Source of the DNA: Bradyrhizobium centrolobii
GTDB taxonomy: Bacteria > Pseudomonadota > Alphaproteobacteria > Rhizobiales > Xanthobacteraceae
Length of the DNA: 35,992 bases
Reading direction: 5' to 3'
Assembly: GCF_001641635.1 (NCBI RefSeq)
Contig: NZ_LUUB01000105.1
Span: forward strand, 18,316-54,307
Position 1 is the first letter of the stretch. Every line of letters starts with the position of its first letter. Below are positions 1-6,554 of the stretch, piece after piece. Both the position numbers and the translations under genes were made by a program. The notes below the pieces were generated by a model that saw only the letters and a list, made by a program, of their open reading frames with translations, ran no database searches and was not told where the DNA came from.

Positions 1-754
1 CGCCATCGAGCCGCTCCGTCTCGAGGCCATCCTGATCGACGGGAATCGGAATCGCAGTGGCGCCCGTCGCCGCAAAGGTCTGCCGCGCCATCTGGTAGCC
101 GGGATCCTCCATCACGAAGCGGTCGCCGGCGTCGAGCAAAAGGCGCGCGCAGATGTCGAGCCCTTGCTGCGACCCGTTCACGACGACGATCTGATCGACG
201 TCACAGCGTACGCTGCGCGAACGCCACAGATAGCCCTGAAGCGCCGTCCGCAGCCGCAGCGAGCCGCACGGATCGTCGTAGGCCAGCCGTTCGGGCTTGC
301 GGTTCATCGCCGCGACCACGGCCTTCTTCCATGCGAGCCGAGGGAAGTCCGACGGCGACAGCTCGCCATAGCGGAAGTTCGCGACGAGACCACGCGGCGG
401 TTCGCTCCAGCGCGGTGGATACTTCCGCAGCCGCTCGCCGAATTTTGACAGCCGCGCTTTGCGCACTGAGGGCCTGGCCGCGACACGCGCGCGTCCCCGC
501 TCGACGACGGCGCGGGCGACACGCGGCCGCGCGCCATGGCGTGTCTCGATAAAGCCTTCAGCGGCGAGCTGTTCGTAGGCAACGGTGACGGTCGAACGCG
601 CCACGCCCATCTCGTCGGCGAGCGCCCGGGACGACGGCAAGAGACCGTCGGTGCCGTACACCCGCGCCATGATCTGATCCCTCAGCGCTTCGTAGATCTG
701 GCGCGCGCCCATGCGGCCGGCGCGGCGCGCGGGAATCGTTTTCATCTCGACCAT
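1..754 (-). CDS. MocR/PdxR-type GntR-family transcriptional regulator with aminotransferase-like domain (partial)
   Basis: The frame is open from the start codon to the window edge, so the C-terminal half is missing. The N-terminal 75 residues form a GntR winged helix (QIYEALRDQIMARVY, LPSSRALADEMGVARSTV, YEQLAAEGFIETRHG). A linker leads into a fold-type I aminotransferase-like domain (LAYDDPCGSLRLRTALQGYL, then NGSQQGLDICARLLLDAGD and VMEDPGYQ). This architecture is that of MocR regulators such as PdxR and GabR, which bind PLP and control vitamin B6 or amine metabolism. The PLP lysine lies beyond the window, so the ligand is not established. The start at 754 has GAGG seven bases upstream; an in-frame ATG at 745 is an alternative. 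Confidence 0.88.
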   Translation of the reverse strand, partial: MVEMKTIPARRAGRMGARQIYEALRDQIMARVYGTDGLLPSSRALADEMGVARSTVTVAYEQLAAEGFIETRHGARPRVARAVVERGRARVAARPSVRKARLSKFGERLRKYPPRWSEPPRGLVANFRYGELSPSDFPRLAWKKAVVAAMNRKPERLAYDDPCGSLRLRTALQGYLWRSRSVRCDVDQIVVVNGSQQGLDICARLLLDAGDRFVMEDPGYQMARQTFAATGATAIPIPVDQDGLETERLDG

Positions 755-914
755 CCACCATCCTCAGGAAGGAGCGATCTCAAGCCTGTGATCAGTATGA
801 ACTGAAAGGCCGCGTAGCATATCTTCATTCTGGGGGCGCCGGCTTCAATGTTGTTCTGCGGGGCGGAAGCGAGAGAAGCGTAGATCGAAGATCGATATTG
901 ACGATCGAGCCAGG

Positions 915-1287
915 TTGACGGCGCTCCACCGCCACTGGGATGCGTCGGACGCAAACGATTTCGAGGCCGAGCATGACATCTATCGCGAGAACGCCGTGCT
1001 CGATTATCCGCAATCGGGCGAGCGGATCCATGGGCGCAGAAATATTCAGGAGAGCCGCTTAGCCAAACAAGAAGTGCTTCACGGTTCGGCGAATTGTCGG
1101 CGGGGGCGATCTCTGGGTGAGCGAATTCGTCCTGACCTATGACGGCGCGCCATCCTACGTGGTGAGCATCGTGGAATTCCGCGACGGACTGCTCGTTCAC
1201 GAAACGCAGTACTTCTGCGATCCGTTCGAGCCTGCGCCCTCGCGTGCACACCTTGTCGAGCGGGCAGGTCAGATTGCGTCAAGCTAG
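915..1287 (+). pseudogene. Frameshifted SnoaL-like / NTF2-family protein remnant
   Basis: Two frames together make one small NTF2-like (SnoaL) protein. The first part (LTALHRHWDASDANDFEAEH, YRENAVLDYPQSGERIHGRR) is in the frame of a TTG at 915. From about 1066 the homologous reading continues in another frame (NKKCFTVRRIVGGGDLWVSE, VVSIVEFRDGLLVHETQYF) to a TAG at 1287. The shift lies between about 1050 and 1066, and the first frame runs into a stop at 1140-1142. No good ribosome site or ATG is visible at the 5' end. Members of this fold are small polyketide-cyclase or ketosteroid-isomerase-like proteins. A sequencing error could produce the same picture. Confidence 0.7.
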
Positions 1288-1512
1288 ATGCAGCGAGAAA
1301 ATCGAGGCCGGCTCGATGCCATCGAAGCGCCCGCCGGTCGTGCGATGCGGCGCCGGTATGCCGGTCCGGCGGAACGTTAAAGCCCGGTCGGGTCCGGAGT
1401 GTGGCATCGCCGACGAAGGAGAAGCCTGCGTGGGACTTGTCACAAAGTGCACTTGTCCCGAGCGCGGATTATGTTTTGAAATGGGGACTCAACGCCGGTA
1501 GGGGGTCGAGTG

Positions 1513-1707
1513 ATGGCAGAGAGACCGCGAGAGTGCTTGCCTTCCCAGATCGCTGAATTGTTCGCGGCTGCGGAAAAATTACCCTTGGGCAGGGAACGCG
1601 ATGAACTTCTCTGGAAGGCGCTCGAATTGGAAGCCACGTTGAAGGTGGAACGCTGGATCAATTCGTCCGGCTTGCAGCCACCGCGCAAGGTGGGATGTGA
1701 TAATTGA
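1513..1707 (+). CDS. Small hypothetical protein (64 aa)
   Basis: Short, charged, soluble protein starting MAERPRECLPSQIAELFAAA and containing ERDELLWKALELEATLKVER, which predicts two amphipathic helices. It resembles small hypothetical proteins I recall from Bradyrhizobium genomes, usually unannotated. A G-rich stretch (GGGGG at about 1500) lies upstream; an in-frame GTG at 1510 immediately precedes the ATG chosen here. No function can be assigned. It sits between a decayed gene and a repeat-rich stretch. Confidence 0.5.
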   Translation: MAERPRECLPSQIAELFAAAEKLPLGRERDELLWKALELEATLKVERWINSSGLQPPRKVGCDN

Positions 1708-2055
1708 AGAGGGGCGTATCGCGATCGTCACGACACGCGGGCCGGACGGCGGTGGACGCTGGCCACATCGGCGCGAATGGCTTCGCAGGGCGGGCAACCG
1801 TGAGCGAAGACGTCGCGCACACGATCGGTGCGATCAGCGTACGGCAAAATCGTGTGGCCCTGGCGCCCGAATCTGGCGTCAAGTCTTGTGGTGATGCATC
1901 GGCCCAACCGGGCGCGCGCTCAGCGATCTGCAAGGCGACGGGGGCAATTGGGTTCGACTCCCCCGGGGAGCTTACGACATAAGCCGTCCCACCCACTGCG
2001 CGGGGAAGGCCGAGATGTTTTCCGGTTGCCCCCGCGGTTTTTCCCGCTGTGCATT
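1708..2055. repeat. Degenerate dispersed non-coding repeat (Bradyrhizobium type)
   Basis: No convincing gene. Blocks here (GGGGCGTATCGCGATCGTCA, GTGGACGCTGGCC, CTGGCGTCAAG, GGGAGCTTACGACATAAGCC, GCGCGGGGAAGGCCGAGATG) resemble, in order, a several-hundred-base repeat I remember as scattered through Bradyrhizobium and Rhodopseudomonas chromosomes. A stem CGGGGG (1939-1944) / CCCCCG (1960-1965) is visible. The assignment rests on recall; it is not duplicated inside this window. Confidence 0.4.
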
Positions 2056-2085
2056 GTAGCGCAAACCTGCTCTTGCTGCGGCGAC

Positions 2086-2119
2086 AGTCTGGATTGCTTC
2101 GCTGCGCTCGCAATGACGA
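2086..2119. repeat. Short palindromic dispersed repeat
   Basis: The stretch GGATTGCTTCGCTGCGCTCG followed by CAATGACG forms an imperfect hairpin (ATTGC...GCAAT). It is a recognisable short repeat in intergenic DNA of Bradyrhizobium and other bacteria. It is non-coding here and lies between two other repeats. Confidence 0.45.
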
Positions 2120-2152
2120 GGTTGATGCAGGTGCGCGAGATATCTCCCCACC

Positions 2153-2262
2153 GTCGTCCCGGCGAAGGCCGGGACCCATAACCAAAGGATCCTGTTTGGC
2201 TAAGACTCGTGGTTGTCGCGACAACTGCTCCCTGTGGCTATGGGTCCTTTCGCCGGGACGAC
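2153..2262. repeat. Hairpin-inverted repeat-hairpin dispersed element, copy 1
   Basis: A hairpin GTCCCGGC-GAAG-GCCGGGAC (2156-2175) is followed by CCCATA (2175-2180). About 60 bases later come the complement TATGGG (2239-2244) and a weaker second hairpin (GTCC...GGGAC). The outer ends are complementary overall, so the element folds as two terminal hairpins on a long stem. The same layout with different stem sequences recurs at 23047-23143 and, cut by an insertion sequence, at 34636-34720. Confidence 0.6.
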
Positions 2263-2264
2263 AC

Positions 2265-2637
2265 TGAAGATGTTGCGCTGTCGTCGCGCAAGACGTCGGT
2301 ACGCAAACGGCCAGCGCGCGCCCGGCCGTCATTGATGCGGAGGACGCCTGCGCCTAAGCCGGCTTGCCCGGATACGGCAACATGGAACCGATGCGGCCGC
2401 TGGTCGCACTCTTGCGGCCTTGATTCCAATCGCCTCACCTTTATCTCTCACAAGAACAACAATCCGGGCCCCTCTGGCGAGGACACCGACAACGTCGGCA
2501 AACCTCGCGATGTCGGATGACCTGTCCCGCGCGAATGCGATGGATCGGCCGATCGTCGGGCCCAGCCTGTCTGTTCTCTCCGACATCGCCCCTATCGCAG
2601 CTCTGCGCGGCCATTTGCGCAAAGTTGAGGAGCAACG
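2265..2637. other. Intergenic stretch, nothing recognised
   Basis: About 370 bases between the repeats and the TerB-like gene. Open frames exist on both strands, but none has a plausible start, family resemblance or codon pattern like its neighbours. The last bases (TGAGGAGCAACG before ATG 2638) are the ribosome-binding site of the next gene. The promoter of the 2638-4744 operon presumably lies here but could not be pinned down. Confidence 0.5.
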
Positions 2638-3126
2638 ATGTCTGACGCCAATTCTTCCGACAACAAGCATTCAAATCCGCTCGAGATCGAGATCACGGAG
2701 CCGTCCAGCCTCAATGAGCAGGCTGCGGTGGCGCTGGTGATTGCCGGCGCGCTCGTCGCCGTGGCCGACCGGCGTGTCTCGCCGGTCGAGCGCGACGAGG
2801 TGATCCGCTTCATCAGGGATCGTGGGCTGGCGCCGCACATCACCGACGACCGGCTGTTTGCGATGTTCGACGAACTCGCCGAACGGCTCGAGGAGCCGGA
2901 CTTCGCCAATGTGGTGATCGACACCCTGCGGCCGGTCTCGGACATGCCGCTCTCGTCCCATCTGATGGAGCTGTCGGAGCGCGTCGCGGCCGCGGACGAG
3001 GACGTCCACCCCCATGAAGTGCAGGCGATCAAGCTGTTGCGCCTGCTGACGCTGGTGTTGCCGCGCGCGAAGCAGGTCACGCCGAGTGCGGTGCGCGCCG
3101 AACAGCGCGCAGCTTCCGAGGACTAG
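2638..3126 (+). CDS. TerB-like tellurite-resistance family protein
   Basis: 162-residue soluble protein. Residues about 25-140 look like the all-helical TerB domain: LNEQAAVALVIAGALVAVAD, RVSPVERDEVIRFIRDRGL, then ERVAAADEDVHPHEVQAIKL. The repeated acidic helix pattern (AD-x-x-V-x-P-x-E) is typical of TerB, whose acidic residues bind divalent metal in studied members. It has a good ribosome site (TGAGGAG, 7 bases before ATG). It is the first gene of a tight cluster with a small membrane protein, a TerC protein and a UPF0114 protein. The association suggests a membrane-linked metal or stress response rather than tellurite resistance as such; that is inference. Confidence 0.75.
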   Translation: MSDANSSDNKHSNPLEIEITEPSSLNEQAAVALVIAGALVAVADRRVSPVERDEVIRFIRDRGLAPHITDDRLFAMFDELAERLEEPDFANVVIDTLRPVSDMPLSSHLMELSERVAAADEDVHPHEVQAIKLLRLLTLVLPRAKQVTPSAVRAEQRAASED

Positions 3127-3128
3127 GG

Positions 3129-3491
3129 ATGAGCGCGGCTCCCGACGAACGCTCGACGGCGCCCAAGGGCGCTGCCGGCCAACTGGCCGGCGGCGACCCG
3201 CGCCTCGATAAGCTCGTCCATCGGTTGCCGCCGCGCATGGGCGACACCGTCTCCTATCTGCTTCAACCGTCCAGCCGGTGGGTGCGGATCCCCTCGGGCG
3301 CGCTACTGGTCGTCGGCGGCGTGTTCTCCTTCCTGCCGGTGCTCGGCATCTGGATGCTGCCGCTCGGCCTTGCATTGCTCGCCGAAGACGTGCCGCCGCT
3401 GCGCGCCTCGCGTTCGAAGGTCCTGGATTGGGTCGAGCGGCGCAAGCCGCAGTGGCTCGATCCGTCCGCACCTAAAAATGATCAGTCATGA
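3129..3491 (+). CDS. Small membrane protein of unknown function (TerB/TerC operon)
   Basis: 120 residues with a polar N-terminus. One or two hydrophobic segments span about 52-86 (IPSGALLVVGGVFSFLPVLG followed by IWMLPLGLALLAEDVPPLR), and the tail is basic (KVLDWVERRKPQW). It starts two bases after the TerB-like stop and its end overlaps the TerC start by four bases (ATGA), so translation is probably coupled. The hydrophobic LP-x-LGIW-x-LPLGLALLAEDVP stretch resembles small PGPGW-like membrane proteins, but the family was not confirmed. Confidence 0.75.
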   Translation: MSAAPDERSTAPKGAAGQLAGGDPRLDKLVHRLPPRMGDTVSYLLQPSSRWVRIPSGALLVVGGVFSFLPVLGIWMLPLGLALLAEDVPPLRASRSKVLDWVERRKPQWLDPSAPKNDQS

Positions 3492-4126
3492 TTGAATTCA
3501 TCACCGCCGACGCGCTCGCCGCGCTGCTCCAGGTCGTCCTGATCGACCTCGTGCTTGCCGGCGACAACGCCGTCGTCATCGGCCTTGCCGCGGCGGGCCT
3601 GCCGGCCGAGCAGCGCCGCCGCGCCATCATCGTCGGCATCGTCGCCGCGACCGCGCTGCGCATTGTCTTTGCCGGCGTTGCGACCCAGCTCCTGCAGGTG
3701 ATCGGCCTGCTGCTCGCCGGCGGCGTGCTGCTGTTGTGGGTATGTTGGAAGATGTGGCGCGAGCTGCGCGAACAGGCCGCGCACAGGAGCGAACTCGCCT
3801 TCAGCCATGGCAACGGCGCTAGTGTCGCGCCGGTGCCGCACAAGACCTTCGGCCAGGCCGCCCTGCAGATCGTCGCCGCCGACGTCTCGATGTCGCTCGA
3901 CAACGTGCTCGCGGTGGCGGGCGCCGCCCGCGAGCATCCCTACATCCTCGCCTTCGGCCTGCTGCTGTCGGTCGCCATGATGGGCGTCGCCGCGGACCTG
4001 CTCGGCCGCGTGCTCCAGAAGCAGCGTTGGATCGCCTATGTCGGTCTCGCGATCATCGTCTATGTCGCTATCGAGATGATCTATCGCGGCTCGCTCGAGC
4101 TCGCGCCGGTCATCGCGAGCCTGTGA
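3488..4126 (+). CDS. TerC family integral membrane protein (YjbE type)
   Basis: 212 residues, about seven hydrophobic segments. Two TerC signatures are present: IDLVLAGDNAVVIGLA near residue 20 and DVSMSLDNVLAVAGAA near residue 135. Each carries the conserved Asp-Asn pair (GDN, LDN) within a membrane helix. TerC proteins are associated with metal (manganese, tellurite) homeostasis and export; YjbE is the short form lacking extra domains. It lies fully inside the operon, with a four-base overlap with the preceding gene. The substrate cannot be read from sequence. Confidence 0.9.
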   Translation: MIEFITADALAALLQVVLIDLVLAGDNAVVIGLAAAGLPAEQRRRAIIVGIVAATALRIVFAGVATQLLQVIGLLLAGGVLLLWVCWKMWRELREQAAHRSELAFSHGNGASVAPVPHKTFGQAALQIVAADVSMSLDNVLAVAGAAREHPYILAFGLLLSVAMMGVAADLLGRVLQKQRWIAYVGLAIIVYVAIEMIYRGSLELAPVIASL

Positions 4127-4162
4127 GGCTCGGCTTTCCTGTCCGCAAATCCGGAGTGATCA

Positions 4163-4744
4163 ATGACGTCCGAACGCAAAGCCCCTTCGGCGCGCGCCGC
4201 GCCGCAGCCGCCGATCGGCCTGTTCCCGAGGCTGATCTTCGGCTCGCGCTGGCTGCAATTGCCGCTTTATGTCGGCCTCATCGTCGCGCAGGCCGTCTAT
4301 GTGCTGCTGTTCCTGAAAGAGCTCTGGCATCTCGCCGTGCACTGGTTCGATGTCAATGAGCAGCAGATCATGCTCACCGTGCTCGGGCTGATCGACGTCG
4401 TCATGATCTCGAACCTGCTCGTGATGGTGATCGTCGGCGGCTACGAGACCTTCGTCTCCCGTCTCAACCTGCGCGGCCATCCGGACGAGCCGGAATGGCT
4501 GAGCCACGTCAACGCCAGCGTGCTCAAGATCAAGCTCGCGATGGCGATCATCGGCATCTCCTCGATCTCGCTGCTGCGAACCTTCATCGAGGCGGGAAAT
4601 CTCGGGACGACGCGCAGCAATTTCACCGAGACCGGCGTGATGTGGCAGGTGCTGATCCATCTGACCTTCATCATCTCCGCGATCGGCATCGCCTGGGTCG
4701 ACCGTCTCGCCGACAACGCGTATCGCAAGGAGGCCGGGCACTGA
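4163..4744 (+). CDS. UPF0114 (YqhA) family membrane protein
   Basis: 193 residues, about four membrane segments. Family features are LIFGSRWLQLPLYVGLIVAQ at the first helix, VVMISNLLVMVIVGGYETFV, the polar segment LRGHPDEPEWLSHVNAS, and KLAMAIIGISSISLLRTFI. YqhA/UPF0114 proteins have no firmly established function; some are linked to acid or membrane stress. The gene follows the TerC gene after 36 bases with a probable ribosome site (CCGGAGTG) and looks like the last member of the operon. Confidence 0.88.
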   Translation: MTSERKAPSARAAPQPPIGLFPRLIFGSRWLQLPLYVGLIVAQAVYVLLFLKELWHLAVHWFDVNEQQIMLTVLGLIDVVMISNLLVMVIVGGYETFVSRLNLRGHPDEPEWLSHVNASVLKIKLAMAIIGISSISLLRTFIEAGNLGTTRSNFTETGVMWQVLIHLTFIISAIGIAWVDRLADNAYRKEAGH

Positions 4745-4841
4745 TTGGGCGACGTCGGCCTATTTCAGATCCGACTGGACCGGCCATGGCATCCGGTTCG
4801 ACGGATTCCAGAAAAACGCGGCTGGACGCCGACGTTGGTAT

Positions 4842-4865
4842 CGATATATCCTGAAGAATATAGCG
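4842..4865. promoter_or_regulatory. ModE-type operator (Mo-box) upstream of the 125-aa gene
   Basis: CGATATAT (4842-4849), eight-base spacer, ATATAGCG (4858-4865): an inverted repeat with one mismatch between arms. It matches the known ModE recognition pattern CGnTATAT...ATATAnCG and has the same spacing as a second, perfect site at 8776-8799. It ends 22 bases before the start codon at 4888, a position suited to repression. A ModE-type HTH protein is encoded just downstream on the other strand. Confidence 0.72.
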
Positions 4866-4887
4866 AAAGTGCGTTCCGGGATTTGCG

Positions 4888-5265
4888 ATGGAAATCAAGG
4901 TCAGATCGCTCACGACCTGCGAAGTGGCGGCCGACGGCGGCGCGATCTCGCTGGGCTTCGAGGACGCGGCGGGAAATCCCGCCGCCGTCAGCATCTCGCT
5001 GAACCAGGTCGGCGCGCTGATCATGACCTTGCCCGGCTTGCTCGAGACGGCGCTCAAGGCCCGCTACGGCGACCAGAGTCTGCGCTATGCCTATCCATTG
5101 GCGTCCTGGGTGCTGGAGCAGTCGACCGATACGAGTCAGCGTATCATCACGCTTGCGACCGAGGACGGTTTCAAGGTGCGCTTCTCGATCCCCAAGGCCG
5201 AGCAAAGCCTGCTGGGCGAGGCCCTGACTCAAGCTATGCCCGAGATGACGGTGCGGCCGAACTAG
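4888..5265 (+). CDS. Conserved hypothetical protein behind a ModE-type operator
   Basis: 125 residues, soluble, no signal peptide. It starts MEIKVRSLTTCEVAADGG and continues with ISLGFEDAAGNPAAVSISLN and RIITLATEDGFKVRFSIPKA. The alternating polar/hydrophobic pattern suggests a mainly beta fold with a helical middle (LIMTLPGLLETALKARYG). I do not recognise a characterised family. It is preceded by an isolated 143-base promoter region with a ModE-type box and is convergent with the ModE-like gene (13 bases between stop codons). A role connected to the ModE-type regulator is inferred from position only. Confidence 0.7.
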   Translation: MEIKVRSLTTCEVAADGGAISLGFEDAAGNPAAVSISLNQVGALIMTLPGLLETALKARYGDQSLRYAYPLASWVLEQSTDTSQRIITLATEDGFKVRFSIPKAEQSLLGEALTQAMPEMTVRPN

Positions 5266-5278
5266 CCGCCGGGCGCGA

Positions 5279-5653
5279 TCAGGATTTGCGCGAACGGGCG
5301 ATGTCGGTCTTCAGCGCCATCAGCTCCCTGCGCACCGCGCGTGCGGCGTCGCGCTCGATCTTGCGGTAGCGCGCGACCAGGGCGGCGCCGAAGGGTGTGA
5401 GCATCGCACCCCCGCCATTCTTGCCGCCGGCCTGCGGCTCCACCGCGGCGTGGCCGCAGATGCGGTTGATCTCGTCCACGAGGTCCCATGCGCGCTTGTA
5501 GGACATGTCCATGGCGCGGCCGGCCGCCGAGATCGAGCCGTGCTGGCGGATCTGCTCCAGGAGCTCGATCTTGCCGGGTCCGATCCGATCCTCGCTGTCG
5601 AGGTCGATACGAAGGCTCAGTTGGGGGAGCGATTTGGCGCTCGCGCGCGACAT
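5279..5653 (-). CDS. ModE N-terminal-type transcriptional regulator, HTH domain only
   Basis: 124 residues with the ModE/LysR-like winged helix: GPGKIELLEQIRQHGSISAA, GRAMDMSYKRAWDLVDEINR, and the wing GGKNGGGAMLTPFGAALVAR. Full ModE continues into two MOP/TOBE molybdate-binding domains; here the protein ends shortly after the HTH, so it cannot bind molybdate in the usual way. Short HTH-only relatives are common in alphaproteobacteria. The start at 5653 (MSRASAKSL) is preferred because the 29 upstream in-frame residues lack family character. It probably acts on the CG-TATAT boxes at 4842 and/or 8776 (inference). Confidence 0.85.
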   Translation of the reverse strand: MSRASAKSLPQLSLRIDLDSEDRIGPGKIELLEQIRQHGSISAAGRAMDMSYKRAWDLVDEINRICGHAAVEPQAGGKNGGGAMLTPFGAALVARYRKIERDAARAVRRELMALKTDIARSRKS

Positions 5654-5768
5654 GATTGGGTCTCTTGGGCCACTCGCCTGCGAGATTGCCACTCTTGCCC
5701 GCCCTGGACAAGGTGAGGGCGCCGGATATCCAGAGCGCACCTCGGCTCCGGCGCGGCCATTCGACAGG

Positions 5769-6554
5769 TCAGATATGATTGACGATCAGCTTGAGCGAGC
5801 CGGCGAAGGTTGGCTGTTTCCGATAGTATCCGTAACGCGCCTCCCATCGGCCGGAGGCGAGATCGCTACCGAGCCGGTCCTCGAAGCGCCGCACCACGTC
5901 CTCGCTGACGAAGCTCCAGGCCGAGCAGGCGAGCCGCGCGGCCGGATCCAGCAGCATCTCGGGCCGGCCGTAGTAGGCCTCATTGAAGCCGTCGCTGCAG
6001 TCGAGCGGAATCGGAACGGGCAGGACGTCCGTCGTGCCGCCGAGCGCTGCTGCGATATCCTTGATCGCCGGATAGCGGGCCGCCTCGACCGCGATCACCT
6101 CCGGGCAATAGGCATGAAGCCAAAAGCGATCGAGCTCGTCGGGATCGCAGGTCATGATCGCGATCGGACCGCGCGTCACCCGCCGCATCTCGCGCAGGCC
6201 CGCGTTGAGGTTCTTCCACTGATGCACGGAGAAGGTCGACATCGCGGCGCCGAACGATGCGTCCTCGAAAGGAAGGTTTTCCGCAACGGCGTCGATCGCG
6301 ACGGGAAGATGCGCCGGCCGCTGCGCCCGCATCGATTGCGACGGTTCGACCGCGGTTACGGTGCGACCGACCGGTTCGTAGGAGCCGGCACCGGCGCCGA
6401 CATTGAGGATCGTGCGGGCCTCACCAAGCGCTGCCTCGATCAGCTCCGCAATGCGCGGGTCCGGTTGGCGGAAACTCGTATAGCCCTTGCCGATGGCGCC
6501 GTAATTGGCGTCGCCGGCACTTCCGTCCTGATGGCGCGGTGCGCTGTGCTGCAT
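5769..6554 (-). other. Methyltransferase module with possible independent start
   Basis: The 261-residue segment starting MQHSAPRHQDGSAGDANYGA looks like the natural N-terminus of a stand-alone class I SAM-dependent methyltransferase. Its ATG has a weak ribosome site (AGGACG) at a suitable distance. A TAG exists at the junction in the +1 frame (ACAGTAGGA), so a one-base change could have removed the dehydrogenase stop. Whether it is translated alone, as a fusion, or both is not decided by the sequence. Confidence 0.5.

Noticed and set aside
1244..1501. 85-codon plus-strand frame with several Cys residues after the SnoaL remnant
   Set aside because: It overlaps the end of the pseudogene, lacks a ribosome site and shows no family features.
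1939..1965. tRNA-like T-loop GGGTTCGACTCCC in the repeat-rich region
   Set aside because: The flanking bases do not give a T-stem, acceptor or anticodon arm; it is a simple stem CGGGGG/CCCCCG inside a degenerate repeat.
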